DNA from: Terebella lapidaria
Lineage: Eukaryota > Annelida > Polychaeta > Terebellida > Terebellidae
Direction: 5' to 3'
Assembly (NCBI GenBank): GCA_949152475.1
Contig: OX424555.1
Span: 19,238,868-19,302,867 of the forward strand
Length of the DNA stretch: 64,000 bases
Positions 32,215-44,508 of this stretch are shown piece after piece. The notes under the pieces were generated by a model. It was not told where the DNA came from, did no database searches, and worked only from the letters and a program-made list of their open reading frames with translations. Within the stretch, counting starts at the first letter, position 1, and each line of letters begins with the position of its first letter. The translations under genes and the position numbers were made by a program.

Positions 32215-32949
32215 TGTGGCGATTTTGCCCTAAGCACGCGGCAGGTGATTGTAAACATACATGCCATTTATGTGGCCTTTTCGTTCTTGGCCTTGTTTTG
32301 ACACGCTCCGTTCGAGCGTGCGTTGCCACGGCAACGCATTGTAATTTACACTCCAGTAAACTATAACAATGGTTTGATTATACCTCGCGTGCGTCCTACA
32401 GCTTGTGGTGTATTATATATACACTGGAAGCTACTCGATCGGGGGGATTGTCCAAGAGAGAGTGCCTAGGACGCAAGCAGGGCTCACCATGAGCTTTGCG
32501 TTCCCTGGTCAAGAGTAGTGGGCTCTTAGAGCCCTGGGGACGATTTCCATGGGGAGGCCCGGGCTGGGAGAGACAAGTTGCTGACTCGGGGGCGCGAGCC
32601 CTGTGGATCGCCAGTTCTCTCCCTTCCCGGGACGTGTGACATAGGCTCTGGCCAGCATGTCGGACTGTACGGGGTTCCGTCCCCGAGGCAGACCGCGGCT
32701 CGCCAGGCCCCTCTAACTAACACCGTGGTGATGAACCAGTTTCTGAACGGTGTCCGTAGGCCTGGGAGTGTCGGGTGGGCTGTTACCTGGTTACCGTTAA
32801 TGATAGAGTGGTTACCGTGTCCGGAGTGACCTCCGGTGAGCGGTGCCGCCGCAAGGATCCGGAATAGCGGATGCGCGTCCGCAAGGACTCGTGGTGAGAG
32901 GACTATCCTCGAGGATCCCGAAGAGCGGACGATAGTCAATAACTTTACA
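32215..32949 (+). repeat. 3' LTR (735 bp)
   Basis: It has the same ends as the 5' LTR. It is 27 bp longer, with a segment around TGCCGCCGCAAGGATCCGGA that the 5' copy lacks. It is followed by the TTAC target duplication. Confidence 0.93.
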
Positions 32950-33129
32950 TTACCATAACAACACATGCACTTGTCCTATTGTTCTTTACCCTATTCATTT
33001 CACGGTATATAATGAGCACAACATCACCTGGTTTTTTTTTCAGCATTTGCCCAGATTGCCCAGATTTGCCCAGCATTTGCCCAGGGCTAATACTCGGGAT
33101 CCCGGGCAAATATCGGGGCACATACTGGA

Positions 33130-36100
33130 AAAGGCCCAAGAGAAGCAGTTGATGCAGGTGGCTATCAGCGCGGCACTTGTGGTTGAAGTGGTGGCTCAGG
33201 CTCGACAACTACTGCCCACTCCAAAAACGGCTGACAACGGGTTTGCCCATGTAATGCCCACGCTACCTGCAGCAGTGGCTGCAAACCAATCCCATTGGCC
33301 CAGCTTCCTGGGAATAAGCTGTGGGACCTATCCACCGGCTCGAGCACCAGCCCAACACTACCCGATGGCAGTGCAGGCAGTTCAAGCCGCCGTTCCATAT
33401 GACTCCCAAGAGGAGTTGTACGAAGAGGAGGAATATGACCTTGGCACAGTGTAGATGATCATGCACTACGTCAACATGGAATTTCTTGTCCCGGGACAGA
33501 GTTGTGCCTTCATGTTCGTGCCAGGTGCCAACTGCCTACTGTTCGAAACAGAGCCAATTCTGCACCAAGAGGTTATTGACCAGGAGTTGTAGGTGATGCC
33601 TGAGCGAGAGACCAACAAACCCTGTGTTAGAGACTGAGTGGCCCAGGTTGGGCCAATCCTGAAGTTATGGTGTAGAAGAAGGATGGCTAGTGGAGGTGTT
33701 ACTTGAATTATTGTAAGCTGATTGAAAGGACTCATATCCTCTCCTCCACATCAAGGACACATTTGACGCTCTGGCCGGGTCACTTTTTGTACACTCGATC
33801 TGGCCTCTAGGTATGGCAGGTCCATATGGAAGAGAGTGATAAGGTGAAAACTGCCTTTTTCACCAAGAACCGCTTTTACCAGTTTGAAGTTATGCTGTTC
33901 GGGCTCTGCAATACCCTCGTCACATTTGAGCACCTAATGGAAATGGTGCTAAAAGAGTATTAGACGTGGAGTCAATACCCAGTATTAAGTATTCCAAGCA
34001 AACAAAACAGGGTCCGTTATCCAATCTCATAGTCCGGGGACAGAAAGTCATATCAGGTATACGAAGTGAGAGAAAACAAAACTGACAGGGAAACTCATGA
34101 AACCCCCAAAAATGGCCATTAGGAGGTGAAATAAGGTGTTCCGGAAAGAGTGAGCATTTCCTGCCCCACTAGTGGCACCCGTCATGAATTTCCCAAAATT
34201 AACATGAAAATAGATCTAGTTGCATGGCAGACATAGATTTGGTGTATTTATCAAAAAAAGTATCTTTGGAAAAGATGCATTGCGTACAACGTCGTGTACG
34301 GCTACTCCTTCGAAGAGACCCTGACCAATTTCCATATGTTGCTCCATCACATACTGGAAGCAGGGCTCGAACTTGAACTGAAGTGCTAACGTCCAAGTGC
34401 TAACTCTTTGCCCAAGAAATTTTTTACTTGGGCTTCATGGTGACCGGAACGGGCTTCAGTAGGGATACCGCAAAGCTTGAAAGCATGCAGAGGTGGCCCA
34501 AGTCATGTAGCTTGGCCAAAATGAGGCCTTTTGCAACTCTTCGAGCTACCACTGTCACTTCAGCTGAGGTTATGTAAACTGTCAGCTCATCCTGCTAATT
34601 CCACTCTCCATAGTTTCCTGTCATAGATCGTGGATGGCCAGGAATGTGTAGTATCATATGCACTCGTAGCTTTAATTTGCTAGCAGATGAACTACGGCAC
34701 TACCCATCACAAGCTTCTTGAGGTGGTGACCAATGAAAAAGCACTTTTTATTGCTGAACTACAGCAAAGCCAGTGGCTTGGTGACACGTCAAACATGCAA
34801 ATTGACATGCAAATCGAACACCACACAAGTAATGCTGGCAGTCTATTGTGTTGCCAAAAATTTGAATTGCACAAGGGCCCACCTTGATGGGTACAATGAG
34901 TATTCTTCCTCAGATTCTGAGATGGATATTCCTGGAAAACTGCAGGTCTTCACCACTAAGTCTTTGTGGTGGCCCAGCACAGCCAGTGCAGTTCATCCAC
35001 GGACAAGGGACTCTCCTTCTGGTTTCTGACATAGTCCAGCTCGAGTTCTGAGCCTGTGTGGTTACTACCCACATTTGTGATGGCCACTAACCCACAGCCG
35101 GATGCACAAGTGAAGGAACCGTCCTATTTGAGTGGTCACTCCAACACGCAGCTGGCTGCAAAGTAATGAGTAGATGCTGCCCTAGCACTGCTTATCGGAG
35201 ACCTCGAGGCTGAGAAGAAGCCTGAAGGTGTGAAACAGCTGACTTACTTTGAGGAGACACAAGCTATCATCTCCTGGTTGGAGCAGCCGGCTCCTATGGA
35301 ATGCTCTCTTGTACCAGCATTACGAGCGCACACACCCTAACAATTTCGTGTGGCAGCTGGCAGACAACCGAATCATGATCGGGTTTTGTTTATCCACATT
35401 GAAAACCTGAAGTGGTATGAACCTGCTCACGCTCGATGTGGTGATATAGGATGCAGAGCAAGATGATGTCCCTATATTGGACACTCCCGATATGTGTCCA
35501 TGGACAGTGGATGAGTGGGTTTAAGGGTTGGTCTTCTTGAGCTTACTGATTTGTCAGGTAGTGACCCCAATAACCCACCTTTGGCCCAACTGTCAGATCT
35601 TCTGGTATCTCCAGGACCTCCAGACTCACCCATCCAGATGTGTGACTGGTATCTGTCATTCACACCAGGGATGGACTTGGGCATTATTGTGAGTGTATAT
35701 GCTGCCTGTTGCCACATTGACTACTTAGTAGTGTTTTGCAGGCATGAGTGGTCTGGAATGTTACAATGCCACAATTGTGCATCAACCCTCCCACGGTTAC
35801 TAGCGCTGATCTTGTCCTTTTTTCTTGTAGACTGCAGATGTCTGCAGATGCTTTTAGGCTACTTGTTTTGTCATGCCGCTACCCATGTGCCACCCCTTAC
35901 TGTATATATGTTGTAATAGATGTGAAAGTTTCTAAAGGCAAAAAACTAATTGAAGTTGCTGGTGTGCCCATTATCTCTGTCAGTAAATGGACAATGGAGC
36001 TGGAAAGTGCCTGTCAGGTGCCGGTCATCGCAATTGATAATTGAAACAAGTGCCAAATCATTGCCATGTTATAGGTCACAGCCACTGGCACTCATACTAC

Positions 36101-37600
36101 TGCAAATGTTCTACCAGGGCAAAAGTGATGTGTGCCACCCTCACTTCAAACTCTCCTTTGAATGGGACGTAACAAACACAAACTCACACTGGAGTACATC
36201 AGAGTCTGTCTGTGGAGAGATTTGTTGATAAATTGCTCATGCCTTATGCCGACCAAGTGAAAGAAGACATGGACTTCCCTTCAGGTCTCAGCAACTTGCG
36301 CTGAAGCAGCCACCAATTCAGTGGAAGCAAGCCAAAACTGGCCCCAAACTTCCAGGGTGTGGCAGGGTGCCCAGTTCTATGCATGCTATTCGAGAGACAA
36401 AACCACTCCATACTTAGCGAAGTTGTGGATGATGAAGGACCTCTCCTTGATTCAGCGAGAATTTCTGTCACCTCTGGAAGTGGGAATGCTGCTGGGCCCA
36501 AGAAGAACACCCGTATCAGTACCAGTTCTGTCGAACGTTTCTCAAAAGGTATGTGGACCCCCATGAGGCTCTCAGCCGTGACCGGTGGTACCGTCAATCA
36601 CCTGAATCGCCACATGGTCGAGTGCCATTACCCATAGGTCGAGCTGTTCCAGTGTTGGAGGTGCTTTTCGTTACCTCCTACCTAGAGACAGTACCACGAT
36701 CTGGAGTCATTGAACTCACACTGCATGTCAGACCTTCGAAGGTGAAGCCAGCAATAGACCAGACTCATGATGCATGGACCAGACTCAGCAGAGGGCTGCA
36801 TGTAATTTAGCATAAAACCAGGAGTTGATGAGCCACCTAAATCTCGCTGATGAACATGAGGTGGCTGTGGGCAACTCGTCATCTGTGTCAGTGGAGATAC
36901 AGGACGAGCTCCTGCAACTATGAAGATCTCTGAAGATCTCTGGCCGAGATGGCTCGAGACCATGCTCAGCAAGGTGTAAATGACACAATGGCATTCCCCC
37001 TTGCTCCGGTTGTGGTGGCTCATTCTGATGCCACACTGGAGCTGGCACTCTACCCCATCCTTGTGAGAATGACGAACGAGCATTCTGGGGCATGCAAAAC
37101 GACTAACATGGTTGCGATGTTCAGTGCCATTGCATATCTAGGCAATTGTACAGGCATTGCATTTGCATGGGGATTGCACCACCTCCAGGTCACCTTTCTG
37201 TAGGCGGGGAGGGAACATACCTTTCTCTGCATCTTTCGTTCATGAAAGGAAGCTGATGTCCCTCCCCTGCGGATTCGTTACATTGTAGATTCCCTGCAGA
37301 GTTACATTGGTGGATCTGCTGTGACCAGGTCCTGTGGGACTCTCTGGTGCCAGCTGGTAGTGCATTGCTCTATTTCAGAGGTGCTACCATTTTCGGTCAC
37401 CGGTGTGTTTTTTTAATACAATTTAAAAAAATTCTAAATTTGAAAGTAATTGGATTCCAAAGGTGCAGCACACTGTCCCTTTCAGCGGATGACCTTCCAA
37501 GGTCATCTACATGTACCTTTCTGGAGCACCTCATTCAAAATTTTAACTTGTTTATTTGGGTTTTTCTAAATTTTGGAGCAAAACAGTGGGGGTCCTTATA
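33130..37600 (+). pseudogene. Old degraded Gypsy element related to the one at 24476
   Basis: Pieces lie in the expected order but with many stops and frameshifts. There is a gag end (33140-33453, finishing EEEEYDLGTV then TAG-ATG). Reverse transcriptase pieces cover 33730-33960 (KTAFFTKNRFYQFEV, FGLCNTLVTFEHLMEMVL) and 34290-34520 (EETLTNFHMLLHHILEAGLE). An RNase H remnant is near 34690. The integrase end is at 35390-35640 (ENLKWYEP, then DAEQDDVPIL). The 3' region at 37378-37580 matches 31812-32010 of the intact-LTR copy. The reverse transcriptase is split by an inverted 225-bp segment (33960-34186). The part from about 35880 to 37300 is not recognised. No LTRs could be delimited. Confidence 0.8.
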
Positions 37601-38284
37601 TCGCTCAAGAGACTGGGGCAGGAGTATCAATTATGGCCTTGCTCATGTGGCAGCATGCTCTTGAGTAGCACACAAAGAAGTCCTGTTCTTTTCGAGGTTG
37701 AAGCCATATCAGGCACCCGCTGTCTGACTGCAAGCTATGCTGCCTCAAGCTGCAGAGATCTGGACGGTCCAGCTTTGAGTCCAGCGTGTGCGGGTGCACT
37801 AATGTGTCACAATCTTCCATCTCACTCAACCTTGATGGTCCCAGGGGTGATTGGCTTCAGTCTACAGTGTATTGCACCTCAAGTCAGATAGCAAGAGTTT
37901 CAATACTGCGGGTGTCTTGCAAGAGAATATAGCCGCCTCCTTTCTCCTCAAGGAACTGGTTGCTTGGGTCAGACTGCCTTTGGAGTTGGCGGCGACGTCT
38001 TAGGCTGAGAGGCCTGTACTTCACATCTGAATTTGAAAAAAAAAAACATTGGAGCAGGCCTCTGAGGGAAGATGCTCATCAGTGCTGTCCTTACCGCTTC
38101 CACAACTTACCATCATCTGCACCTTGCCTTCACTGGGTGAAGGCTAGCCATATTGACCTGGTCAGATTTTTACTACTGGTAGGTCAGATTGTAATAAAAT
38201 CGTGTTTAGGTGGTGGTTTAAATGCATCACCCTCACCATATTTTCCAATGATCAGTCCATATTGCAATGTTCAAGTTTATTATT

Positions 38285-40560
38285 TATTCCAGCTTCCGGA
38301 AATATCGGGACATACCTGTGTCAGAGTTTAGAAACAACATAGCATCAACCCCAAGCTTACAGCAAACGGATGGCTCAGTGAACAATCTAATTGATGCCTA
38401 TGACCATGGGCTTAAATCTCTGATTAACAGGTATGCACCTCTACAGACGAAAACCATCACACTGAGACCGAACGCCCCTTGGTATACTGAAGGAATCCGA
38501 GCTGAAAAACACAAGTGCCGAAAAGCTGAACGGCTATGGCGTAGGACAAAACTCACTATTCACGAGCAGCTCCATCTAGACCAGTGCCGCGTAGTGAGTA
38601 GGTTACTCACCGCAACCAAGAGGGATTACTATTCAACAAAAATCAGTGAATGCCGAACAGATCGTAAACGAATGTTCAGGCTCACGAAAAACCTCATGGG
38701 ACACAGTCGGGACATGGTTCTGCCAAGCTGTTCTTCAGAAGAGGACTTGGCCAACAAGTTCAGTGATTTCTTCAGGACTAAAGTCGACAACATCCGACAT
38801 ATCATCAACAGTTCGAACACCAGTGTGAACGACACAGTTGCGATGAATGAAGACGTGAAGATCTGACCAAACTCACGTTAGCGACACAAGAAGAGATTCG
38901 TAGCATCATAATGAAGGCGTCCCCAAAGTTTTGTGAACTAGATCCACTCCCTACTTACCTGTTGAAAGAGTGCCTGGATCAACTCCTTCCGATCATCACA
39001 GCTATTATAAACAAGTCCTTATCCGACTCTACGGTTCCAGTGTGCTTCAAACTAGCCATCGTCCGACCACTACTAAAGAAGTCTAGTTTGGACAGAGAGC
39101 AACTAAAGAGTTACCGTCCTGTCTCTAACTTGTCATTTCTTTCCAAGATCTTGGAAAAGGTCGTGGCTAGGCGACTCGAGGTTCATCTCAGTGATAATGG
39201 TCTTCACGACAACCTACAGTCAGCGTACCGGACGAGTCACTCTACGAAGACGGCACTACTAAGAGTTCATCTGATATTGTCCATGCCTTGGACAGTAAAT
39301 GTACAGCGGTCTTAGTTTTGCTGGACTTGTCAGCGGCCTTTGACGTAATCGACCATGAAACACTATACAAACGTCTAGAGTATTCTAACGGTATAGCTGG
39401 TGATGCGCTCACATGGATACGATCATACTTGACTGATAGGACACAAAGTGTAGCTGTTGGATCTTCTATCTCAATGAGCAAGAACATGGATTTTGGCTTG
39501 CCACAAGGGTCGGTGTTGGGTCCTAGGGGATACAGCATATATTCAAAACCGATCGGCTCGATATGTCAGCGCCACAACCTTAATTATCACTGCTACGCAG
39601 ATGACACTCAAGTGTACATGGTCATCAAGCCAGGCGAACAGTGGAGAACCATCTCAGAGCGTTTGGAGGCCTGTCTGACTGATATCGGCTCCTGGATGAG
39701 CGCAAATATGCTCAAACTCAACCAAGACAAAACCGAACTCATTGTCTTCTCGCCTTGGAAAGTGTCAACTCAGGACCTGAAACTCCAAGTTGGGGAAAAC
39801 ACAGTAGACGCGGTCCAATCCGTCAGCAACCTCGGGGTATGTTTCGACAGCTCTCTGAAAATGGAAAAGCAGGTGAATCAAGTCTTGAAGTCCTGCTACT
39901 ATCAGCTGCGAAACATTAGTTCCATCCGCCAGTATCTCACCACCGATACTTGTAAGACGATGATACATTCACTTGTTACTTCACGCATGGACTATACCAA
40001 CGCGCTTCTCTACAATCTCCCGAAATCATTGATTGGGCGCCTGCAGAGATTTCAGAATACTGCAGCTCTTTTGGTTACCCAGACTCGTAAACGAGAACAT
40101 ATCATGCCAGTTCTGAAAGCTTTGCATTGGTTACCTGTGGAGTTCCGTTTGCAGTTCAAGGTTCTGGTGTTCACCTATCAGTCACTCAATGGTGCATCCC
40201 CTTCATACCTCATGGAGTTGGTCACACCATATCGTCCAAAAAGATCACTGCGCTCTGAAACCGAGTTGTTACTGACTACACCAAGGACAAGAACCTCCAC
40301 ATACGGCGACAGACGCTTTGACAAAGCTGCAGCTACCCTGTGGAACACTCTCCCAACAGATGTCAGAAAATCAGAATCACTAGTCACTTTTAAACACAAA
40401 CTTAAAACATATCTTTTTAACAAAGCTTATTGTTCTTAATCCAAACATTTTAGTAATATTTATTTCTCTCTTTTTTATGTAAAGCGCCTTAGAGTGGTTT
40501 CTTACAAATCAGATAGGGCGCTATATAAATTTTGTATATTATTATTATTATATTATTATT
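38285..40560 (+). mobile_element. 5'-truncated L2/CR1-type LINE with one frameshift and one stop
   Basis: It starts inside ORF2, just after where the endonuclease would end (FRKYRDIPVSEF). It runs through the reverse transcriptase: LKSYRPVSNLSFLSKILEKV, LLDLSAAFDVIDH, GLPQGSVLGP and the catalytic YADD near 39594-39605. It then covers the conserved C-terminal part (LHWLPVEFRLQFKVL, LWNTLP, FKHKLKTYLF; stop near 40437). A stop at about 38863 and a frame change near 39280 break the frame. The 3' tail GTAAAGCGCCTTAGAGTG...GGGCGCTATATAAATTTTG followed by a TAT/ATT microsatellite is typical of L2-like LINEs. This is a dead copy. Confidence 0.9.
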
Positions 40561-43500
40561 ATTTATTTCCATCGAGTAGTGATGCTTTAAATTCCTGGTG
40601 TTCAGTTTGAGTATTGAGATGTTTGTCCAGCTTGATCTTCATGTATCCTAGGCCGTTTTACTGTATTACATTATACAGCCACAAAACTTAATATTTGATG
40701 CATTTGATTTTTATTTTATTTATTTTTTTAGTTTGGTTTTGTAAAAAAAGACAATGCCTTTATTTTTCTCAAAACTTTTCTTGCTTTCCGGATGATAACT
40801 TCAATTTGCCTAATGTATCTTTGCCAAATTGTCACCACTGGTCAGAAACCTGACTGTTTTTCAGCCGGCTCCAGGGTCCATGAAATCTGTAAGGATGAAA
40901 TCAAAGTTTCTGGTTTCTGGCCAATAACTCGAAAAGTATTCGAGCAAAGGGTACGGAACTTTGCATGGAGGTCTATATACCACCAGGTAAGAATACTATT
41001 GATTTTGGAATCAATCCGTCAAACGACCTTTGACCCAGGGCTCGGAAGAATTTTTTGCTGGTTTATTCCTGAAGCTTCCTGCATATCTCGGAAACAGTGT
41101 GCTGTAGAGTGGAGCGGACGTCATTTTTTACCCCCCCCCCCCCCCATCCCTAAACAAACATACCTTGTCTTAAGACTGGGGTATTATTGACACACTTTGA
41201 CTTTGAACAAATTTTTTGGCTGAGTCGGGAATTTTTATTTTCTTTGATATCCAGAATTGGTGCATCGTCAGTAGAGCAAGTGGAAATTATTTCCACTTCT
41301 CGTCACCGATGACAAACATATCTTCTTCTTCTTCCTTGTATGGTGAATATCCTCTCAGGAGACGTTATCCTTACACCGGTGTTACATCTAAGGGGTGTTA
41401 AGGATGAACATCCAGCTTGAGCTGAAAATATTTTGCTGACTCTGCTTAAATTTACGAGTAGGCCTACTATATCCCAAACTGACCAAAGGCCAATTTACTT
41501 GTAAATATCTCGAGGTAATCATGGGTTGAATTTAGCTGTTGATGTCATCATTTAAAGTTCAAGGTCACCAAAAGATGCACTTTATCACTTTCCTTTTTGC
41601 TCACAGTACGAAATCGAGCTTTTATCAGCCAAACATTTTAATTCCTATACCTTTGAGTTTTTACACTCATAATTTGTAAGTCGTAAAACGTAATTCGGAA
41701 ATCCTAACTTGTAAAACGTAACTCCTAATGTCGCTTCGCGCGTTCCATAGGGAGCATATTGTATTCATATTTACGTTACCAGGTTACTAATGTCAAGTTC
41801 TCCAGAAAAAAAAACTCCAATGATTTTTGCCTATAACTTTGTTTTAATTTGAATGCGGGATAGACGGTGTTAGATGATATCTTTCACCGCCACTGAAATG
41901 AAGAGAAAATACGGACGTGAACTGATTATGTTGTGATTACCAGATAACGAATGTTCCCTAAAAATAGCTTCCCTAACCACCTGGGTGGCTCTCATTTCAC
42001 TGGGCATCCAGGAGGAAGTGGTTTGTTTGTCAACAAGAAATTCCTGTCACTGGCAGTGCCAGTAGATCTGATTGGGTTAGTAACGGTTAGTGGATTATAT
42101 TTAACTAATGCAGCTAATTTTGATAAATCCAAGCACCTTATTTATCACTGCCACACTGGCGCTAGTGCCAGTCAATGAGTCAACCCAGTCAATGGCGGAT
42201 CCATAGGCGGATCAGTCGATCATAACAGGACACCTGACAATGACATAGGCCAGCTGCTGACATGCCTGATGATGGCCCATAATCCCTATGTTTGGCATGA
42301 AGGCATCAAGAAGTGATCAGAAATGTATTTCATCAAAAATGTCATGGCAAGTCTGAAATTTGGCAGATAATTGCAGTTTGACTTCTAGGTACCTGAGGGC
42401 AGGTATACGCATCAATTGGTTAAACCACTCGGCCCGTTAGCACCCACCGCAGCCGCCAAAAATGGGTTGGACTGTCGACGGTTTGACCATGTGACCCCCA
42501 TGAGTGGAAAAACTAAACGAGTGTACGGCACTAAATCGTAGTGTATGGTCGTGTGCACTTTCAACGACCCCTGTTGTAATCATCGACCTCTCTCAATCTT
42601 CGTGCCTGTTGAAGACTTGGTCAAATGAAAACGCATGCTAGGTGTTCATTAAATGTTGACTATTTTAGTTAAGTTTGGTGAGCTAAATCATGTTGTCGTC
42701 GTTGCTTACAACTTTGTGAAAATTGTCTGAATCCGTTGCATTTCCTTTGCTTTATTCACATTTTCTTGTAGAATTTCTCATGAACTTTATCATGATTCAG
42801 CAGAAAACATTGTTTTTGTCTGATTTAAAACACCAAAGGAACAACCAAATGTGGAAATACAGCCATAAGGGGTTGATACAGCACCTGCCTATATGGCAAG
42901 TACTGGCTGTTACCAGCTGGTTACATCCTATACGTGTCTCTGAAGTTACTATAATCGCTACCGTGATACGTTCCGGTTAAATATATCTCATTTTGGAATC
43001 AGCGTCACTGATTGGTTAATCAGCCGTGAAACAAAACGCATGTTTCGCGACAAACATAACAATGTTCCTAGCAGTGGGGAACATTGTCCTGCTATGAATG
43101 ATAGAACATTGTGAAAAAATGTTTACCGTTGTGGTCGAAGATTCTCTGAAATTGCCGATGCATAATGTCATATTCATGTAATGTGACAAGAGACATTCGG
43201 TATATTAAAAATAATTATTATATGCCTACGAAAATGCTACAATGGATTACACAGAGTGCAATCGGTCCAATACTGCGGTATTGACCTCCTTCATATTGAC
43301 CTGCGTCGCGCATAGCAACCGACGGTCTTTTGACGATTTCGTATTCATGTGCTGGTGAAATGACGTTTTTTGGTTTTGTAGTGCATGAAAATGCCCATAA
43401 AATTCTTTGCTTTCAGGGTCTAAAATGGCTAGAAAACTAAACATTTGTAATCATATCTCTCCCGACGTGTTTGCATATCATGAGGCTGCATATAATAATA

Positions 43501-44435
43501 AGTTAATCGACTGGATACAGTGTTTGAGGCCCTCGGTCGTGTCTGTGCCGCGGATGCACTCGCAAGCTTGTGCGTGCTACGTCCCAGACACGACCTCGGG
43601 CCTCAAACACTGTATCCAGTCAATTACCTATAAATATTGACTGTTTGGAGGGGATGATGAAAAAATGCTCCCTCGGAGGAGACAATGCTACTCTCGGGCC
43701 TCGGCTTCATCGGGGCTTTACCTCCTAAAGGTAACATTGTCTCCTCGAGAGGAACATTTCACGATGTTCCCCTTCAAACCAGTGAACTATATCTTGGATG
43801 GTTGGACACCATGATTGATGGCCATATCATGTACAGTTAGTGCTTTTTTGCGTCATCCTCGGCAGCCATACATGTACCTAGTACCATGTTAAGTTTCATT
43901 CATCTACCTGTCTGTACTGTCACATGTTTTTCGTCAAAATTTCATACCAGTCTGTATTGTTTTATGTTTTCGGTTGCCAAATAAATCAAATAAAAAAAAA
44001 AAGTAAAAAAATCATGACATAGGTCCCACTTATTTCACATGTTATGATTTTAGTGTACAGACTATTACATGTAGTATATTGCATACGATCCGCTACCATG
44101 TGACTGGCTAAGACCCCGCACGTTATTGTCTGTTCACCATCCCCTACAACTACCCTCCAGGATTCTCTAAAATAGAGAAATTGGATGAAAATATTAAAAT
44201 GTTGTCACTAACTGAATAAGCTTCGTCATAATGTAGCAGGACCTTTTTCGCGAGAATGCCAATTGACAGCCTATATATATTTTTTTGTAAGATCCAGACC
44301 TGAAATTGTAACTGGTTTAAAATGATGCACAAATCTGGTAATGTTGCAGGAAATTACCATTTGACCTAGGCTTAACACCGAGCCAGAATTTTCAAAATGC
44401 CGACATAAGATAACCGGATTGCGGTTATGTTTCAG
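40561..44435. other. Intergenic region upstream of DISP3
   Basis: I recognise no gene. It holds a poly-C run (about 41133-41146), a fragment related to the AAGGTCA repeat cluster (about 41555-41620) and a long hairpin (43509-43621) set in a stretch of further partial inverted repeats (43060-43790). A non-coding first exon of DISP3 is expected here or further left, because the coding exon begins after an acceptor at 44434-44435. Confidence 0.5.
43509..43621. repeat. Inverted repeat, 37-bp arms
   Basis: The left arm (43509-43545), beginning GACTGGATACAGTGTTTGAG, pairs with the right arm (43585-43621) with two mismatches around a 39-bp loop. It probably belongs to a short transposon. Confidence 0.75.
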
Positions 44436-44508
44436 GTGTTCATGTAGGCTTTGTGTTGACTGCCCTGGAGAGGATAGAGTAGAGCTGGTCCGCAGGCAAC
44501 CATCCACA

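Larger units (their letters stand above)
24476..32949 (+). mobile_element. Gypsy-type LTR retrotransposon, recent but internally deleted
   Basis: The element is 8.47 kb, flanked by a 4-bp duplication TTAC (24472-24475 and 32950-32953). Both LTRs start TGTGGCG and end TTTACA. A primer-binding site (TTGGTGCCGTGACC, from 25184) and a purine tract before the 3' LTR are present. The order gag, protease, reverse transcriptase start, integrase identifies a Gypsy-type element. Most of the reverse transcriptase, all of RNase H and parts of integrase are deleted, so it cannot move on its own. The two LTRs differ at about 13 positions by eye plus one 27-bp indel, so the insertion is fairly young. Confidence 0.92.

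Noticed and set aside
41133..41146. Run of C as a possible biological signal
   Set aside because: Such homopolymers are common sequencing and assembly weak points and nothing around it depends on it.
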